Shown: one piece after another, positions 50,336 to 58,680 of the stretch
Layout: each line of letters begins with the position of its first letter
Position numbering within the stretch: position 1 is the first letter of the stretch
Assembly: GCF_900188485.1 (NCBI RefSeq)
Contig: NZ_FZPH01000018.1
Span: forward strand, 91,026 to 155,025
Source: Asanoa hainanensis
GTDB taxonomy: Bacteria; Actinomycetota; Actinomycetes; Mycobacteriales; Micromonosporaceae
Direction of reading: 5' to 3'
Length of the DNA: 64,000 bases
Notes under the pieces: generated by a model
Seen by the model: the letters and a program-made list of their open reading frames with translations, nothing else
Database searches by the model: none
What the model was told of the DNA's origin: nothing
Program-made: the position numbers and the translations under genes

Positions 50336-52927
50336 TTAGGTCGCTAGGGCTTCCGCTACCGCCCGATCGAGTCCCAGCGCGGCGCCCTGCCGGCGGGCCT
50401 TGTCGTAGGTGACCCCGCCGAGGCTGCGGCGCAGCATCACCTCGTCCGGTCCGTCGTCGGGCCACGGCAGCACGTACGCCGCGAGCCAGGTGGCACCCGA
50501 CGGCGTCTGCAGGGTCCCGGCGGCGGAGATCAGCCGGACCGCCCGCTCGGGGTCGCCCTGACGCGCGTCGAGATCGCCGAGAGCGGCGATGAACAGCGGC
50601 GGGCTGTTCGTGTCGCCCTTGCCGTACGCCGCCGACAGCCCGTCGGCCAGGTAGTCGTGCGCCTCGGCGAAGTCGCCGCGCGCCATCGAGTTGAGCGCGA
50701 GGCTGTAGAGCGCGACCGACGTGCCCAGCGAGTCGTCGGCGAGCTGCGCGGCCACCAGCGCGGAGTGGAACTCGTCGGCGGCCGTGTCGTGGTCGTCCTC
50801 CAGCAGCGCGATCGCGCCCAACCGGCTGTGGTAGATGCTGGCCTGCCAGTCGTCGCCGGTCTGCGCGCTGAGCCGGCTCGCCTCCTCGATCAGCGGGCGT
50901 GCCCGGTCGAAGTCGCGTTGCACGATGGCGAGGTGGCCGAGCGGCCCGGCGGCCCGGGCGATGCCCTCCATGTCGCCGACCTCGCGCAGGATCAGCAGCG
51001 CCCGTTCCAGCCGGGGCCCGCCGCGCGCCAGGTCGCCGCTGGCCAGCGACATCGTCCCGGCCGAGAGCAGCGCGCGGCCGTACCCGCGTCGGGTCAGGTA
51101 CTCGCTCATCTCGAAGATCCGGGTCAGGTAGCGCAGCGCCTCGTCGACGTGGCCGTGCAGCCACCAGAACACCCAGATCGCCTCGGCGAGCCGCAGCGCG
51201 GACTCCGGGTCGTGGTGGTCCAGGAACCAGCCGATCGCCGCGATCAGGTTGTCGTGCTCGGACTCCAGCCTGTCCAGCAACCCGGCCTCGGCGAGCCGGC
51301 TGAGGCACGGCTCGACGCTGACCGCGAGGTTCAGGTAGTGCGCCGCGTGGGCGTCGTTCGCCGGGTCCCAGTCGGGGCCGTCACGGAGCTGGTCGAGCGC
51401 GTACTCCCGGATGCTGTCCAACATCCGGAACCGCGTCTCGCTGGCCGGCTTGCTCTCCTGCCGGATCAGGCTGCTCTGCACGAGCCCGTCGAGGGCGTCG
51501 AGCACGTCGCTGTCGTCGTCGGCCGGGTCCGCTCCCAGCGCGCCGACCGTGTCCGCGGCCTCCAGGGTGAAACCGCCCATGAAGACGGCCAGCCGGCGGA
51601 ACACCGCCTGTTCGCCGGGGCTGAGCAGGTCGTAGCTCCAGCCGACGGTGTCCCGCAGCGTGCGCTGCCGGTCCGGCAGGTCGCGCGCGCCGCCAGTGAG
51701 CAGCTCCAAGGGCCGGCCCATCCGCTGCAGGATGGCCGCCGGCGGCAGGACGCGGATCTTCGCCGCCGCGAGCTCTATCGCCAGGGGCAGGCCCTCCAGC
51801 CCCCGGCAGATCTCCACCACGGCGGGCAGGTTCTCCTCGGTGAGCGTGAACGCGCCGGACGCCGCCCGGGCCCGGTCGACGAACAGCCGCACCGAGCCGT
51901 AGTGGCGTACGGCGTCGAGGGTGATGTCCCGGTCCGGAATCGCCAGCGGCTCGAGCGCGAACGCGTGCTCGCCGCTGATCCGCACCGGCGACCGGCTGGT
52001 CACGAGCGCGGTCACGCCCGCGGCGCCGGCCAGGACGTCGGCGAGCACCGGTGCCGCCTCGGCGACGTGCTCGAAGTTGTCGACCACCAACAGCAGTTGC
52101 CGGGTACGCAGGAACGCGACGATGTCGGCCAGCGGACGCCAGGTGCTCGACGTGCGCAGCCCGAGCGCGCGGGCGATCGCGTCGACGACGAGCTCGGGGG
52201 AGTTGACCGTGGACAGCTCCACGTAGCCGATGCCGTCGGGGAACAGCGGGCGGAGCCGCTCCGCGAGGTCGGTGGCGAGCCGGGTCTTGCCGACCCCGCC
52301 GGGCCCGGTCAGGGTGACCAGCCGGACGTCCTCGTCGGTGAGCAGCTCGGTCAGGGCCGCGATCTCCAGGTCGCGGTCGAACATCTGGGTACGCGCGACC
52401 GGGATGACGGCCGGCGGCGCCGTCTCGGGTGCCGCGCCGCTCTCCTGGAACCGCTCGGTCAGTAGCACCGCGATGTCGTGCTCGACGAGCCGGCGCAGCT
52501 CACGAGCGTCGCTGAAGCGGCGGAACGAGACGTCGGCGCTCGACTCGATGTCCTCGATGAGCGCTTCGAGCCGGGGGTCGCGCCGGGGCGCGGGAGTCTT
52601 GACGTAGATCAACCGGGGCATGTCGGCGGCCAGCCGGTACTCGTCCTCGATGCCGGAGATCGCGGAACCGGGCGCGGTCCAGCCGTAGTCCTCGGCGTAC
52701 ACGCCGACGAAGACGTGGCTCTGGGCGATGTAGGACCGGTAGACGTCCCGGGGCGGGTGCGGCCTGGCCCCCTGCTCGAACATCACCGGTGCCAGGTGCA
52801 GGCGCTCGATGGCCTCGCTGACGGCCCTCCGTTCGGTCGCGAGCTCGTCCAGCGTCGAGCTGACGAACACGCGCAGCCGCTGATCCGGCGTGTGGATCAG
52901 CGACGCGGACGGGCTGGCGGTCGACAA
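50336..52927 (-). CDS. DUF4062-NB-ARC-TPR NLR-like ATPase
   Basis: An 863-residue STAND protein. Residues 18-100 are DUF4062 (RVFVSSTLDELATERRAV ... YIAQSHVFVGVYAEDYGW), a fold also found at the N-terminus of some eukaryotic NLR-like proteins. The ATPase has Walker A TGPGGVGKTRLA near 210, Walker B LLLVVDNFEH, TSRSPVRI (sensor 1) and LPLAIELAAAKIRVL. A winged helix (SYDLLSPGEQAVFRRLAVF) and about 300 residues of TPR-like repeats follow. No DNA-binding domain is present. It starts at a TTG with AGGTGG upstream. A signalling or defence sensor is a plausible role. Confidence 0.85.
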   Translation of the reverse strand: MSTASPSASLIHTPDQRLRVFVSSTLDELATERRAVSEAIERLHLAPVMFEQGARPHPPRDVYRSYIAQSHVFVGVYAEDYGWTAPGSAISGIEDEYRLAADMPRLIYVKTPAPRRDPRLEALIEDIESSADVSFRRFSDARELRRLVEHDIAVLLTERFQESGAAPETAPPAVIPVARTQMFDRDLEIAALTELLTDEDVRLVTLTGPGGVGKTRLATDLAERLRPLFPDGIGYVELSTVNSPELVVDAIARALGLRTSSTWRPLADIVAFLRTRQLLLVVDNFEHVAEAAPVLADVLAGAAGVTALVTSRSPVRISGEHAFALEPLAIPDRDITLDAVRHYGSVRLFVDRARAASGAFTLTEENLPAVVEICRGLEGLPLAIELAAAKIRVLPPAAILQRMGRPLELLTGGARDLPDRQRTLRDTVGWSYDLLSPGEQAVFRRLAVFMGGFTLEAADTVGALGADPADDDSDVLDALDGLVQSSLIRQESKPASETRFRMLDSIREYALDQLRDGPDWDPANDAHAAHYLNLAVSVEPCLSRLAEAGLLDRLESEHDNLIAAIGWFLDHHDPESALRLAEAIWVFWWLHGHVDEALRYLTRIFEMSEYLTRRGYGRALLSAGTMSLASGDLARGGPRLERALLILREVGDMEGIARAAGPLGHLAIVQRDFDRARPLIEEASRLSAQTGDDWQASIYHSRLGAIALLEDDHDTAADEFHSALVAAQLADDSLGTSVALYSLALNSMARGDFAEAHDYLADGLSAAYGKGDTNSPPLFIAALGDLDARQGDPERAVRLISAAGTLQTPSGATWLAAYVLPWPDDGPDEVMLRRSLGGVTYDKARRQGAALGLDRAVAEALAT

Positions 52928-53243
52928 CGTTTTTCACCACCTGTTTGGGGCAATTGACATGAAATAGCCTAGCGCCGGGTCGGTCGGATGCGGAGGCCCG
53001 CGGTCACTGGTCGTCGGCCACCCACCCCCTGGCCCGGGCCGGACCAGGGAGTCTCCCGGGCGTCACAGGGACAACGGACAGCCTGCTGTGCGTATTCACG
53101 CCCGTGCAGTGGCGCGGCTCACCTCTTGGCCTCTCGGATGGCCCGGTGTGAGGTGCGCTACAAGCCGCGGCTTTCGGTCGTAAGGCCGAGTTGTCCACTT
53201 AGGCCCTTACGGTGCGGGTGGGCCGGCAGTTAGCCTGCCGGTC
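52928..53243. other. Divergent promoter region
   Basis: Separates the DUF4062 gene from the MFS gene. The segment next to the DUF4062 start (52930-52970) is AT-richer and holds its ribosome site. TAGCCT at 53231-53236 lies seven bases before the MFS ATG, the leaderless layout. No gene. Confidence 0.5.
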
Positions 53244-54569
53244 ATGGATGTCGTCGCCGTGCAGCGCCACACCGTCCGGCTGCTGTTCGGCACGCAGATC
53301 CTCGCCGGCATCGGCACCACGATCGGCATCGCCGTCGGCGCCCTGCTCGCTGCCCGCATCGGCGGCACCGCCATCTCCGGCCTGGCCTCCAGCATGGTCG
53401 TCGTGGGCTCAGCGGCGCTGGCCATCCCGATCAGCAAGATCATGACAGGGTACGGGCGGCGGACCGGCCTCGTGGCCGCGTACACGGTGGGGCTCGTCGG
53501 CTCGGTCCTGGTGGTGGCCGCGACCGTCGCGGACAACCTGGCGCTGTTGTTGCTGGGTTTCGCCGCCTTCGGCGGCGGCTCGGCCGCCAACCTGCAGGCC
53601 CGCTACGCCGCGATCGACCTGGCCACACCGGACCGCCGGGCCCGCCAACTCGCGGTGATCGTGTGGGCGACCACCCTCGGGGCGGTCGCCGCACCCAACC
53701 TGACGTCGCTGGCCGACAGCGGCGGCCGGAGCTTCGGCCTGCCCGCGCTGGCGGGCCCGTTCGTGACCAGCGCCCTGGCGTTCGCGGTCGCGGCTGTTGT
53801 GCTGTTCGCGTTCCTCCGGCCCGACCCGCTGCTGACGGCCCGCGCGCTGGCGCCGGCCTCGGGCGACCCGCGCCCGGCGACGTCGCGCGACGGCTTCCGC
53901 GCCGTCTTCGCCAGCCCGACGGCGCGCCTGGGCGTCGCCGCCGTTGCGGTCGGCCACCTGGTCATGGTCGGTGTGATGTCGATGACCCCGGTGCACATCG
54001 ACCAGGAGCCGGGCCACGCCGACGCCGACGTGCTCCGCATCGTCGGCCTGGTGCTGAGCGTGCACATCGTCGGCATGTACGCCTTCGCGCCGCTAGTCGG
54101 TTGGCTGGCCGACCGTCTGGGCCGGCGCGCGCTGATCCTGGTCGGCGCCGCGGTGCTGGTGTTGGCGTGCGCGGTCGCGGGCACCTCGGGCCATTCGACG
54201 ACCTGGCTGACCGTCGGCCTGTTCCTCCTGGGCCTGGGCTGGTCAGCGACGATGGTGGCCGGCTCGACGCTGCTGTCGGAATCGGTCGCCCTGGAGGTCC
54301 GGGCCGCGGCGCAGGGTTTGTCGGACACCCTGATGGGCGCGGCGGGTGCGGCGGCGGGGGCGCTGAGTGGGGTGGTGGTGGGTGTGGCCGGTTATCCGGT
54401 CCTGACCCTGCTCGCGGCCACGGCGGTGGTTCCGCTGGTCGCGCTGGCGCTGCGGCCACTGCCCGCCGGTTCGGCACCTTTTTCTTCCGGGCCGGCAGAG
54501 GAGCCCTCACCGGACACGGACCTGGTCGGCCCGGAACTCGCGGGCCGGGACGTGGCGGGCCCCGGCTGA
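53244..54569 (+). CDS. MFS transporter
   Basis: A 441-residue major facilitator protein with 12 spans. The intracellular loop 2-3 motif is degenerate (ISKIMTGYGRRTG); the loop 8-9 copy is better kept (GWLADRLGRRALI). The central loop (about 195-220) is Pro/Ala-rich. It resembles drug or small-molecule exporters; substrate unknown. The last 20 residues (GPELAGRDVAGPG) lie in a DNA repeat that continues beyond the stop, so the C-terminus may have been extended by duplication. Confidence 0.87.
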   Translation: MDVVAVQRHTVRLLFGTQILAGIGTTIGIAVGALLAARIGGTAISGLASSMVVVGSAALAIPISKIMTGYGRRTGLVAAYTVGLVGSVLVVAATVADNLALLLLGFAAFGGGSAANLQARYAAIDLATPDRRARQLAVIVWATTLGAVAAPNLTSLADSGGRSFGLPALAGPFVTSALAFAVAAVVLFAFLRPDPLLTARALAPASGDPRPATSRDGFRAVFASPTARLGVAAVAVGHLVMVGVMSMTPVHIDQEPGHADADVLRIVGLVLSVHIVGMYAFAPLVGWLADRLGRRALILVGAAVLVLACAVAGTSGHSTTWLTVGLFLLGLGWSATMVAGSTLLSESVALEVRAAAQGLSDTLMGAAGAAAGALSGVVVGVAGYPVLTLLAATAVVPLVALALRPLPAGSAPFSSGPAEEPSPDTDLVGPELAGRDVAGPG

Positions 54570-54800
54570 GCCTTGCGGGCTGGGATGAAACAGCGCCGGG
54601 ACCGCGCGGGCCGCGACGTGGCAGGCCCCGCCTGAGCCTTGCCAGTGGGGTCCATTGCTGCGACCGCGCGGGCCGCGATTTGCCCGCCTAACGACTCGGT
54701 TAGTGAGCGCCCACCAACCATCCGGTTAGTGAGCACCCACTAATCACCAGGCCCGCCTGAGCCCTGCGGGCCTAATTAACAGCGCCGGGACCTCGCGGCC
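54541..54800. repeat. Degenerate tandem repeats across the MFS 3' end
   Basis: A unit around GCGGGCCGCGACGTGGC followed by GCCTGAGCCTTGC occurs at about 54541, 54608 and, partially, 54669, with a further fragment at 54750-54800. The spacing is about 61-66 bp. The first copy is the coding end of the MFS gene, including its stop. Confidence 0.55.
54698..54745. promoter_or_regulatory. Two TetR-type operator palindromes
   Basis: Palindromes at 54698-54719 and 54724-54745, 26 bp apart, both with TTAGTGAGC and CCCAC(C/T)AA half-sites; the second has perfect TTAGTG/CACTAA arms. This is the classical TetR operator shape, yet neither flanking gene starts here and no TetR gene is in the window. Confidence 0.5.
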
Positions 54801-54821
54801 ATGAATTCTGCCGGCCGGCGA

Positions 54822-55817
54822 TCAGGACAGGCGGCGGCGGAGCCACCAGAAGCTGACGATGGCCAGGGCGGCCGCCAGGCCCAGGAAGAGGGCGGTTTCG
54901 GCCAGTTGCAGCGTCCAGTACTGGCTGTCCGGGTGGTAGACCACGTTCTGCCGCAGGCCGAGCGAGCCCACCCATTCCGCGCACGAGCCGTTCGGCATGT
55001 CCGGGCCGCAGCGGGTCGTGTCCGCCGGGCCCGTGAAGACCTGGCCGGCCGCGGTGATCGGCTGGTTGGTGATCGTCCAGGCGTTGGCCACGTCGTTCGG
55101 CTCGATCGCCATTCCGCCGCTGCGGTCGATCATCAGCGCGTCCAGGTTGCCCATGTCCAGCGGCGGGGTCTCGTGCGTCGCGGGGGCCAGGTGCGTGCGC
55201 AGCCACAGCGGCATCGCCGCGACCAACGCCGTGTAGACCCCCAGCGTCGCGGCCATCGCCGGCACTGTGCGGCGCACCAGCATGCCCGCGGTGACGCCGA
55301 GGGTGAAGGCGAAGACGGCGTACGCGATCGGCACGATGCCCCTGGCCCCGAAGACCAGTGGGGTGATCCGGTCGGCCGCCGCGCTGTCGACCCGGCTCGC
55401 CCACGCGGTGACCGCCCAACTCAAGAGCCCCGTCGCGGCCGCGGTGGCCGCACCGACCAGGGCGAGCTTGGTCGCCAACCAGCGCGTACGCGTGATCGAC
55501 TGGTTCCAGGCCAGCCGGTGCGTGCCCGCCTCGAGCTCGCGGGCCACCAGCGGCGCGCCCCAGAAGATGCCGATCAGCGGCGGTGCGGCGTACATGATGG
55601 CCAGTGTCGTGTAATAAACAGTGCCGCCGGCGCTGTTGTAGAACCGGGTCAGGAACGCGTCGATGGCGTTGCCGCAGTCGCTCTGGCAGGCGGCGACGCT
55701 CGCGTACAGGTCGGTGATGGTGCCGCGGCTGACCAGCAGCACGACGGCGAGTGCGGCGAGGGCGCCGGCGGCCACGACGGCCGGCGTGCGGAACTGGCGC
55801 CAGGTGAACCAGATCAT
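54822..55817 (-). CDS. ABC transporter permease
   Basis: A 331-residue ABC-2-type permease with about six spans, starting MIWFTWRQFRTPAVVAAGAL, the standard opening of actinobacterial permeases paired with YtrA-type regulators. A large extracytoplasmic loop (about 195-290) contains a possible disulphide (DTTRCGPDMPNGSCAEW). The ATG overlaps the ATPase stop (ATGA). Substrate unknown; such systems often relate to cell-wall antibiotic stress. Confidence 0.85.
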   Translation of the reverse strand: MIWFTWRQFRTPAVVAAGALAALAVVLLVSRGTITDLYASVAACQSDCGNAIDAFLTRFYNSAGGTVYYTTLAIMYAAPPLIGIFWGAPLVARELEAGTHRLAWNQSITRTRWLATKLALVGAATAAATGLLSWAVTAWASRVDSAAADRITPLVFGARGIVPIAYAVFAFTLGVTAGMLVRRTVPAMAATLGVYTALVAAMPLWLRTHLAPATHETPPLDMGNLDALMIDRSGGMAIEPNDVANAWTITNQPITAAGQVFTGPADTTRCGPDMPNGSCAEWVGSLGLRQNVVYHPDSQYWTLQLAETALFLGLAAALAIVSFWWLRRRLS

Positions 55818-56713
55818 CGGGCGGTCTCCAACTCGGGCCGGTGCGCTGCCACGGAGCGCGACAGATAGGCCAGGACCAGGTCTTCGAGGGTGAGCTGTTC
55901 GACGGTCAGCGAAGGGTCCTCGATCGGCACGAGGCTGCGCACGATGAACGTCGACTGCCGCTCGGTGTGGCTGTGCTCGATCGCCTCGGCGCCGGCGGGC
56001 AGGTCGGCGGCGTCGCGGCGCGCGCCGGTCAACCGGTAGTGGCTGCCCATCAGCTCGTCGATGTCGCCGGCCACGCGGACCCGGGAGTCGGTCAGCACGA
56101 TCACGTAGTCGCAGACCCGCTCCAGGTCGGACACCAGATGCGAGGAGAGGATCACGCTGGACCGGTGCTCGGCGGTGTGCGCCATCAGGCCGCGCAGGAA
56201 CTCGCGCCGGGCGATCGGGTCGAGGCTGGCCACCGGCTCGTCGAGGATCAGCAGCTCGGGCCGCTTCGCCACCGCCATGGTCAGCGCGAGCTGGGCCCGC
56301 TGGCCGCCGGAGAGCCGGCCCGCCTTCTGGCTCGGGTCCAGGCCGAGCTCGGCGATCCGGGCGTCGGCCAGCGTCTGATCCCAGCCGGGATTGGTGCGGG
56401 CGCCGAACCGCAGATGATCTTTGACCGAGAGATTGGCGTACGTGGGTGCGTCCTGCGCCACGAAACCGACTTTGGCGAGCTGCTCCGGTCCGTCGCCGGG
56501 GCGGCCGCCCAGCACGGTGACGCTGCCTTCGGTGGGGGAGAGCATCCCGACGGCGAGCTGGAGCAGGGTGGTCTTGCCGGCGCCGTTCGGGCCGACCAGC
56601 CCGACGACGCGGCCGGGTGGGATGTCCAGGGTGCAGTCGGTGAGCGCGACGCGCCGCCCGTACCTCTTGGTCAGGCCCTGGGCCTGGATGACCGGCTCGC
56701 CTGCCGTCGTCAT
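55814..56713 (-). CDS. ABC transporter ATP-binding protein
   Basis: A 299-residue ATPase. Walker A GLVGPNGAGKTTLLQL, Q-loop VGFVAQDAPTYANLS, signature RLSGGQRAQLALT, Walker B LLILDEPVASLDP and switch SSHLVSDLERV are intact. The C-terminal 80 residues are a regulatory extension usual in this subfamily. Overlaps both neighbours by four bases (ATGA), giving a tightly coupled gntR-ATPase-permease operon. Confidence 0.93.
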   Translation of the reverse strand: MTTAGEPVIQAQGLTKRYGRRVALTDCTLDIPPGRVVGLVGPNGAGKTTLLQLAVGMLSPTEGSVTVLGGRPGDGPEQLAKVGFVAQDAPTYANLSVKDHLRFGARTNPGWDQTLADARIAELGLDPSQKAGRLSGGQRAQLALTMAVAKRPELLILDEPVASLDPIARREFLRGLMAHTAEHRSSVILSSHLVSDLERVCDYVIVLTDSRVRVAGDIDELMGSHYRLTGARRDAADLPAGAEAIEHSHTERQSTFIVRSLVPIEDPSLTVEQLTLEDLVLAYLSRSVAAHRPELETAR

Positions 56714-57096
56714 GCCGACTCCTGTAACTGGCTGCGGAAGGTGGTGGCGAACAGCGCCTCGATGCTTTCCGGGTCGAGCCCGGCCGCCTGGGCCTTGCGC
56801 AGCCAGGCCCGTAGCTCCGCGCGCAGCGGCTCGACCGCGCCGGCCTCCTCGTTGAGGGTGCGGGCCACGAAGGTGCCGACTCCGGGGCGGGCGGTGACCA
56901 GGCCCTCGTACTCCAGCTCGCGGTAGGCCTTGAGCACCGTGTTCGGGTTGATCGCGACCTTGGCGACCACGTCTTTGATCGTCGGGAGTCGGTCACCCTC
57001 GCGCAGCAACCCGAGGCGCAGGGCCTGCCGCACCTGTTGGATCAGCTGCATGTAGGGCGCGACGCCGGAGCGACCGTCCAGATGAAACTCGATCAT
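56710..57096 (-). CDS. GntR regulator, YtrA subfamily
   Basis: A 128-residue regulator: winged helix MQLIQQVRQALRLGLLREGD and LPTIKDVVAKVAINPNTVLK, followed by a two-helix dimerisation tail of about 50 residues, the YtrA layout. It represses its own ABC operon in known cases. Its promoter lies just upstream and includes an AT-rich segment likely to hold the operator. Confidence 0.9.
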   Translation of the reverse strand: MIEFHLDGRSGVAPYMQLIQQVRQALRLGLLREGDRLPTIKDVVAKVAINPNTVLKAYRELEYEGLVTARPGVGTFVARTLNEEAGAVEPLRAELRAWLRKAQAAGLDPESIEALFATTFRSQLQESA

Positions 57097-57124
57097 GGTT
57101 ACCGCATTTCTCTAGTTTCATAGG

Positions 57125-57155
57125 ACTATAGGGTGCGGCGGTGCGGCGGCGTCAA
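57125..57155 (-). promoter_or_regulatory. Promoter of the gntR-ABC operon
   Basis: On the minus strand TTGACG (57155-57150), a 19-bp spacer, and TATAGT (57130-57125). The AT-rich stretch 57097-57130 downstream is unusual for this genome and is the probable YtrA operator. Confidence 0.5.
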
Positions 57156-57243
57156 GGCTCGCGGTGCTGAGGGTTACCTGTGTGTCGGGCGCGCGGCGTA
57201 CCGTTTCGGTTCGGACTTTGTTGTGTGAAGGGGTGCTGCGACT

Positions 57244-57444
57244 GTGCGGTTGACGGATTTCTGGACGCGGCTCGAGCAGGCGTTCGGGCCGGGGTACGCG
57301 GCCAGCATCGCCGCCGACCAGGTGCTGCCGCAGCTCGGTGGGCGCACCATCGAGCAGGCGTTGGACGCGGGGATCGAGACGGTCGTCGTGTGGCGGGCCG
57401 TGGTCGCGGCCTATCCGGACCGGGTGCCGGCGCGGTTGCGCTGA
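57244..57444 (+). CDS. DUF3046 protein
   Basis: A 66-residue protein, MRLTDFWTRLEQAFGPGYA ... VWRAVVAAYPDRVP, the full length of the DUF3046 family, which sits directly upstream of recA throughout actinobacteria. Function unknown. GAAGGGG lies about ten bases before the GTG. Confidence 0.88.
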   Translation: MRLTDFWTRLEQAFGPGYAASIAADQVLPQLGGRTIEQALDAGIETVVVWRAVVAAYPDRVPARLR

Positions 57445-57480
57445 GCGTTTCTCGTTTGCGGCGTGTCGCTGCGGCGTGTA

Positions 57481-57492
57481 GAACACCTGTTC
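57481..57492 (+). promoter_or_regulatory. LexA (SOS) box upstream of recA
   Basis: GAACACCTGTTC, matching the actinobacterial SOS consensus GAAC-N4-GTTC, 139 bases before the preferred recA ATG. Implies LexA control of at least one recA promoter. Confidence 0.8.
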
Positions 57493-57545
57493 GGCTATTG
57501 TCCACAGCTGGCGGTTATCCACAGGCGCGGCACGGCGGCTGTTTT

Positions 57546-57568
57546 CTGTCATACCCAGCGCCTAGGTT
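57546..57568 (+). promoter_or_regulatory. PafBC (RecA-NDp)-type promoter of recA
   Basis: CTGTCATAC at 57546-57554, eight bases, TAGGTT at 57563-57568, then six bases to a GTG at 57575. This fits the second, LexA-independent recA promoter known in mycobacteria. Confidence 0.65.
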
Positions 57569-57619
57569 GTCCGCGTGACGAAGAGTTCAAAGATGCCGGC
57601 GAAGGCAGGGGTGGCGGCG

Positions 57620-58666
57620 ATGGCACAGGGGCCAGATCGAGACAAGGCGCTAGACCTTGCTCTCGCACAGATCGACAAACAGTTCGGCAAGGGCTCGGTG
57701 ATGCGGCTGGGAGAGCGGCCGGTCATCCAGACGGCGGTGATCCCGACCGGGTCCATCGCGCTCGACGTGGCGCTCGGCGTCGGCGGTCTGCCGCGCGGGC
57801 GGGTCATCGAGGTCTACGGGCCGGAGTCCTCCGGCAAGACGACGGTGGCGCTACACGCCGTGGCCAACGCGCAGCGCGCGGGTGGCATCGCGGCGTTCAT
57901 CGACGCGGAGCACGCGCTCGATCCCGACTACGCCAGGGCGCTGGGTGTCGACACCGACGCGCTGCTGGTCTCCCAGCCCGACACCGGTGAGCAGGCGCTC
58001 GAGATCGCCGACATGCTGATCCGCTCCGGCGCGCTCGACATCATCGTCATCGACTCGGTCGCGGCCCTCGTGCCCCGTGCCGAGATCGAGGGCGAGATGG
58101 GCGACAGCCACGTGGGTCTCCAGGCCCGGTTGATGAGCCAGGCGCTGCGCAAAATCACCGGCATCCTCAACAACTCGGGCACGACCGCGATCTTCATCAA
58201 CCAGCTCCGCGAGAAGATCGGCGTGATGTTCGGCAGCCCGGAGACCACGACCGGTGGTCGCGCGCTGAAGTTCTACGCCTCGGTGCGTCTCGACGTGCGC
58301 CGCATCGAAAGCCTCAAGGACGGCACCGACGTGGTCGGCAACCGCACCCGCGTCAAGGTCGTGAAGAACAAGGTCGCGGCGCCGTTCAAGCAGGCCGAGT
58401 TCGACATCATGTACGGCAAGGGCATCTCCCGCGAGGGCTCCCTGATCGACGTGGGCGTCGAGCAGAACATCATCCGCAAGTCGGGCGCGTGGTACACGTA
58501 CGACGGCGACCAGCTGGGCCAGGGCAAGGAAAAGGCCCGCGAGTTCCTCAAGGAAAACCCCGACGTGGCCGCCGAGATCGAAAAGAAGATCCTCGAAAAG
58601 CTCGGCGTGGGCCAGGGCGCCGGCGACGCGGCCGGCGGCCTCGAGTTGCCGCCGGTCGACTTCTGA
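57620..58666 (+). CDS. recA: Recombinase RecA
   Basis: A 348-residue strand-exchange protein and LexA coprotease. Walker A is GPESSGKTT, Walker [11 protein letters not shown], the L1/L2 DNA loops [14 protein letters not shown] and [32 protein letters not shown] is the usual family start; an in-frame GTG at 57575 would add 15 residues and sits exactly where the PafBC-type promoter would start a leaderless mRNA, so both starts may be used. No intein. recX follows after 14 bases. Confidence 0.95.
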   Translation: MAQGPDRDKALDLALAQIDKQFGKGSVMRLGERPVIQTAVIPTGSIALDVALGVGGLPRGRVIEVYGPESSGKTTVALHAVANAQRAGGIAAFIDAEHALDPDYARALGVDTDALLVSQPDTGEQALEIADMLIRSGALDIIVIDSVAALVPRAEIEGEMGDSHVGLQARLMSQALRKITGILNNSGTTAIFINQLREKIGVMFGSPETTTGGRALKFYASVRLDVRRIESLKDGTDVVGNRTRVKVVKNKVAAPFKQAEFDIMYGKGISREGSLIDVGVEQNIIRKSGAWYTYDGDQLGQGKEKAREFLKENPDVAAEIEKKILEKLGVGQGAGDAAGGLELPPVDF

Positions 58667-58680
58667 CCGGCTGACCGGCG

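Noticed and set aside
53171..53213. PafBC-type promoter for the MFS gene (TTGTCCACT, eight bases, TACGGT)
   Set aside because: The purine position and the GTG triplet of the motif are missing, and the hexamer is about 30 bases from the ATG, unlike the other three; a nearer TAGCCT fits better.
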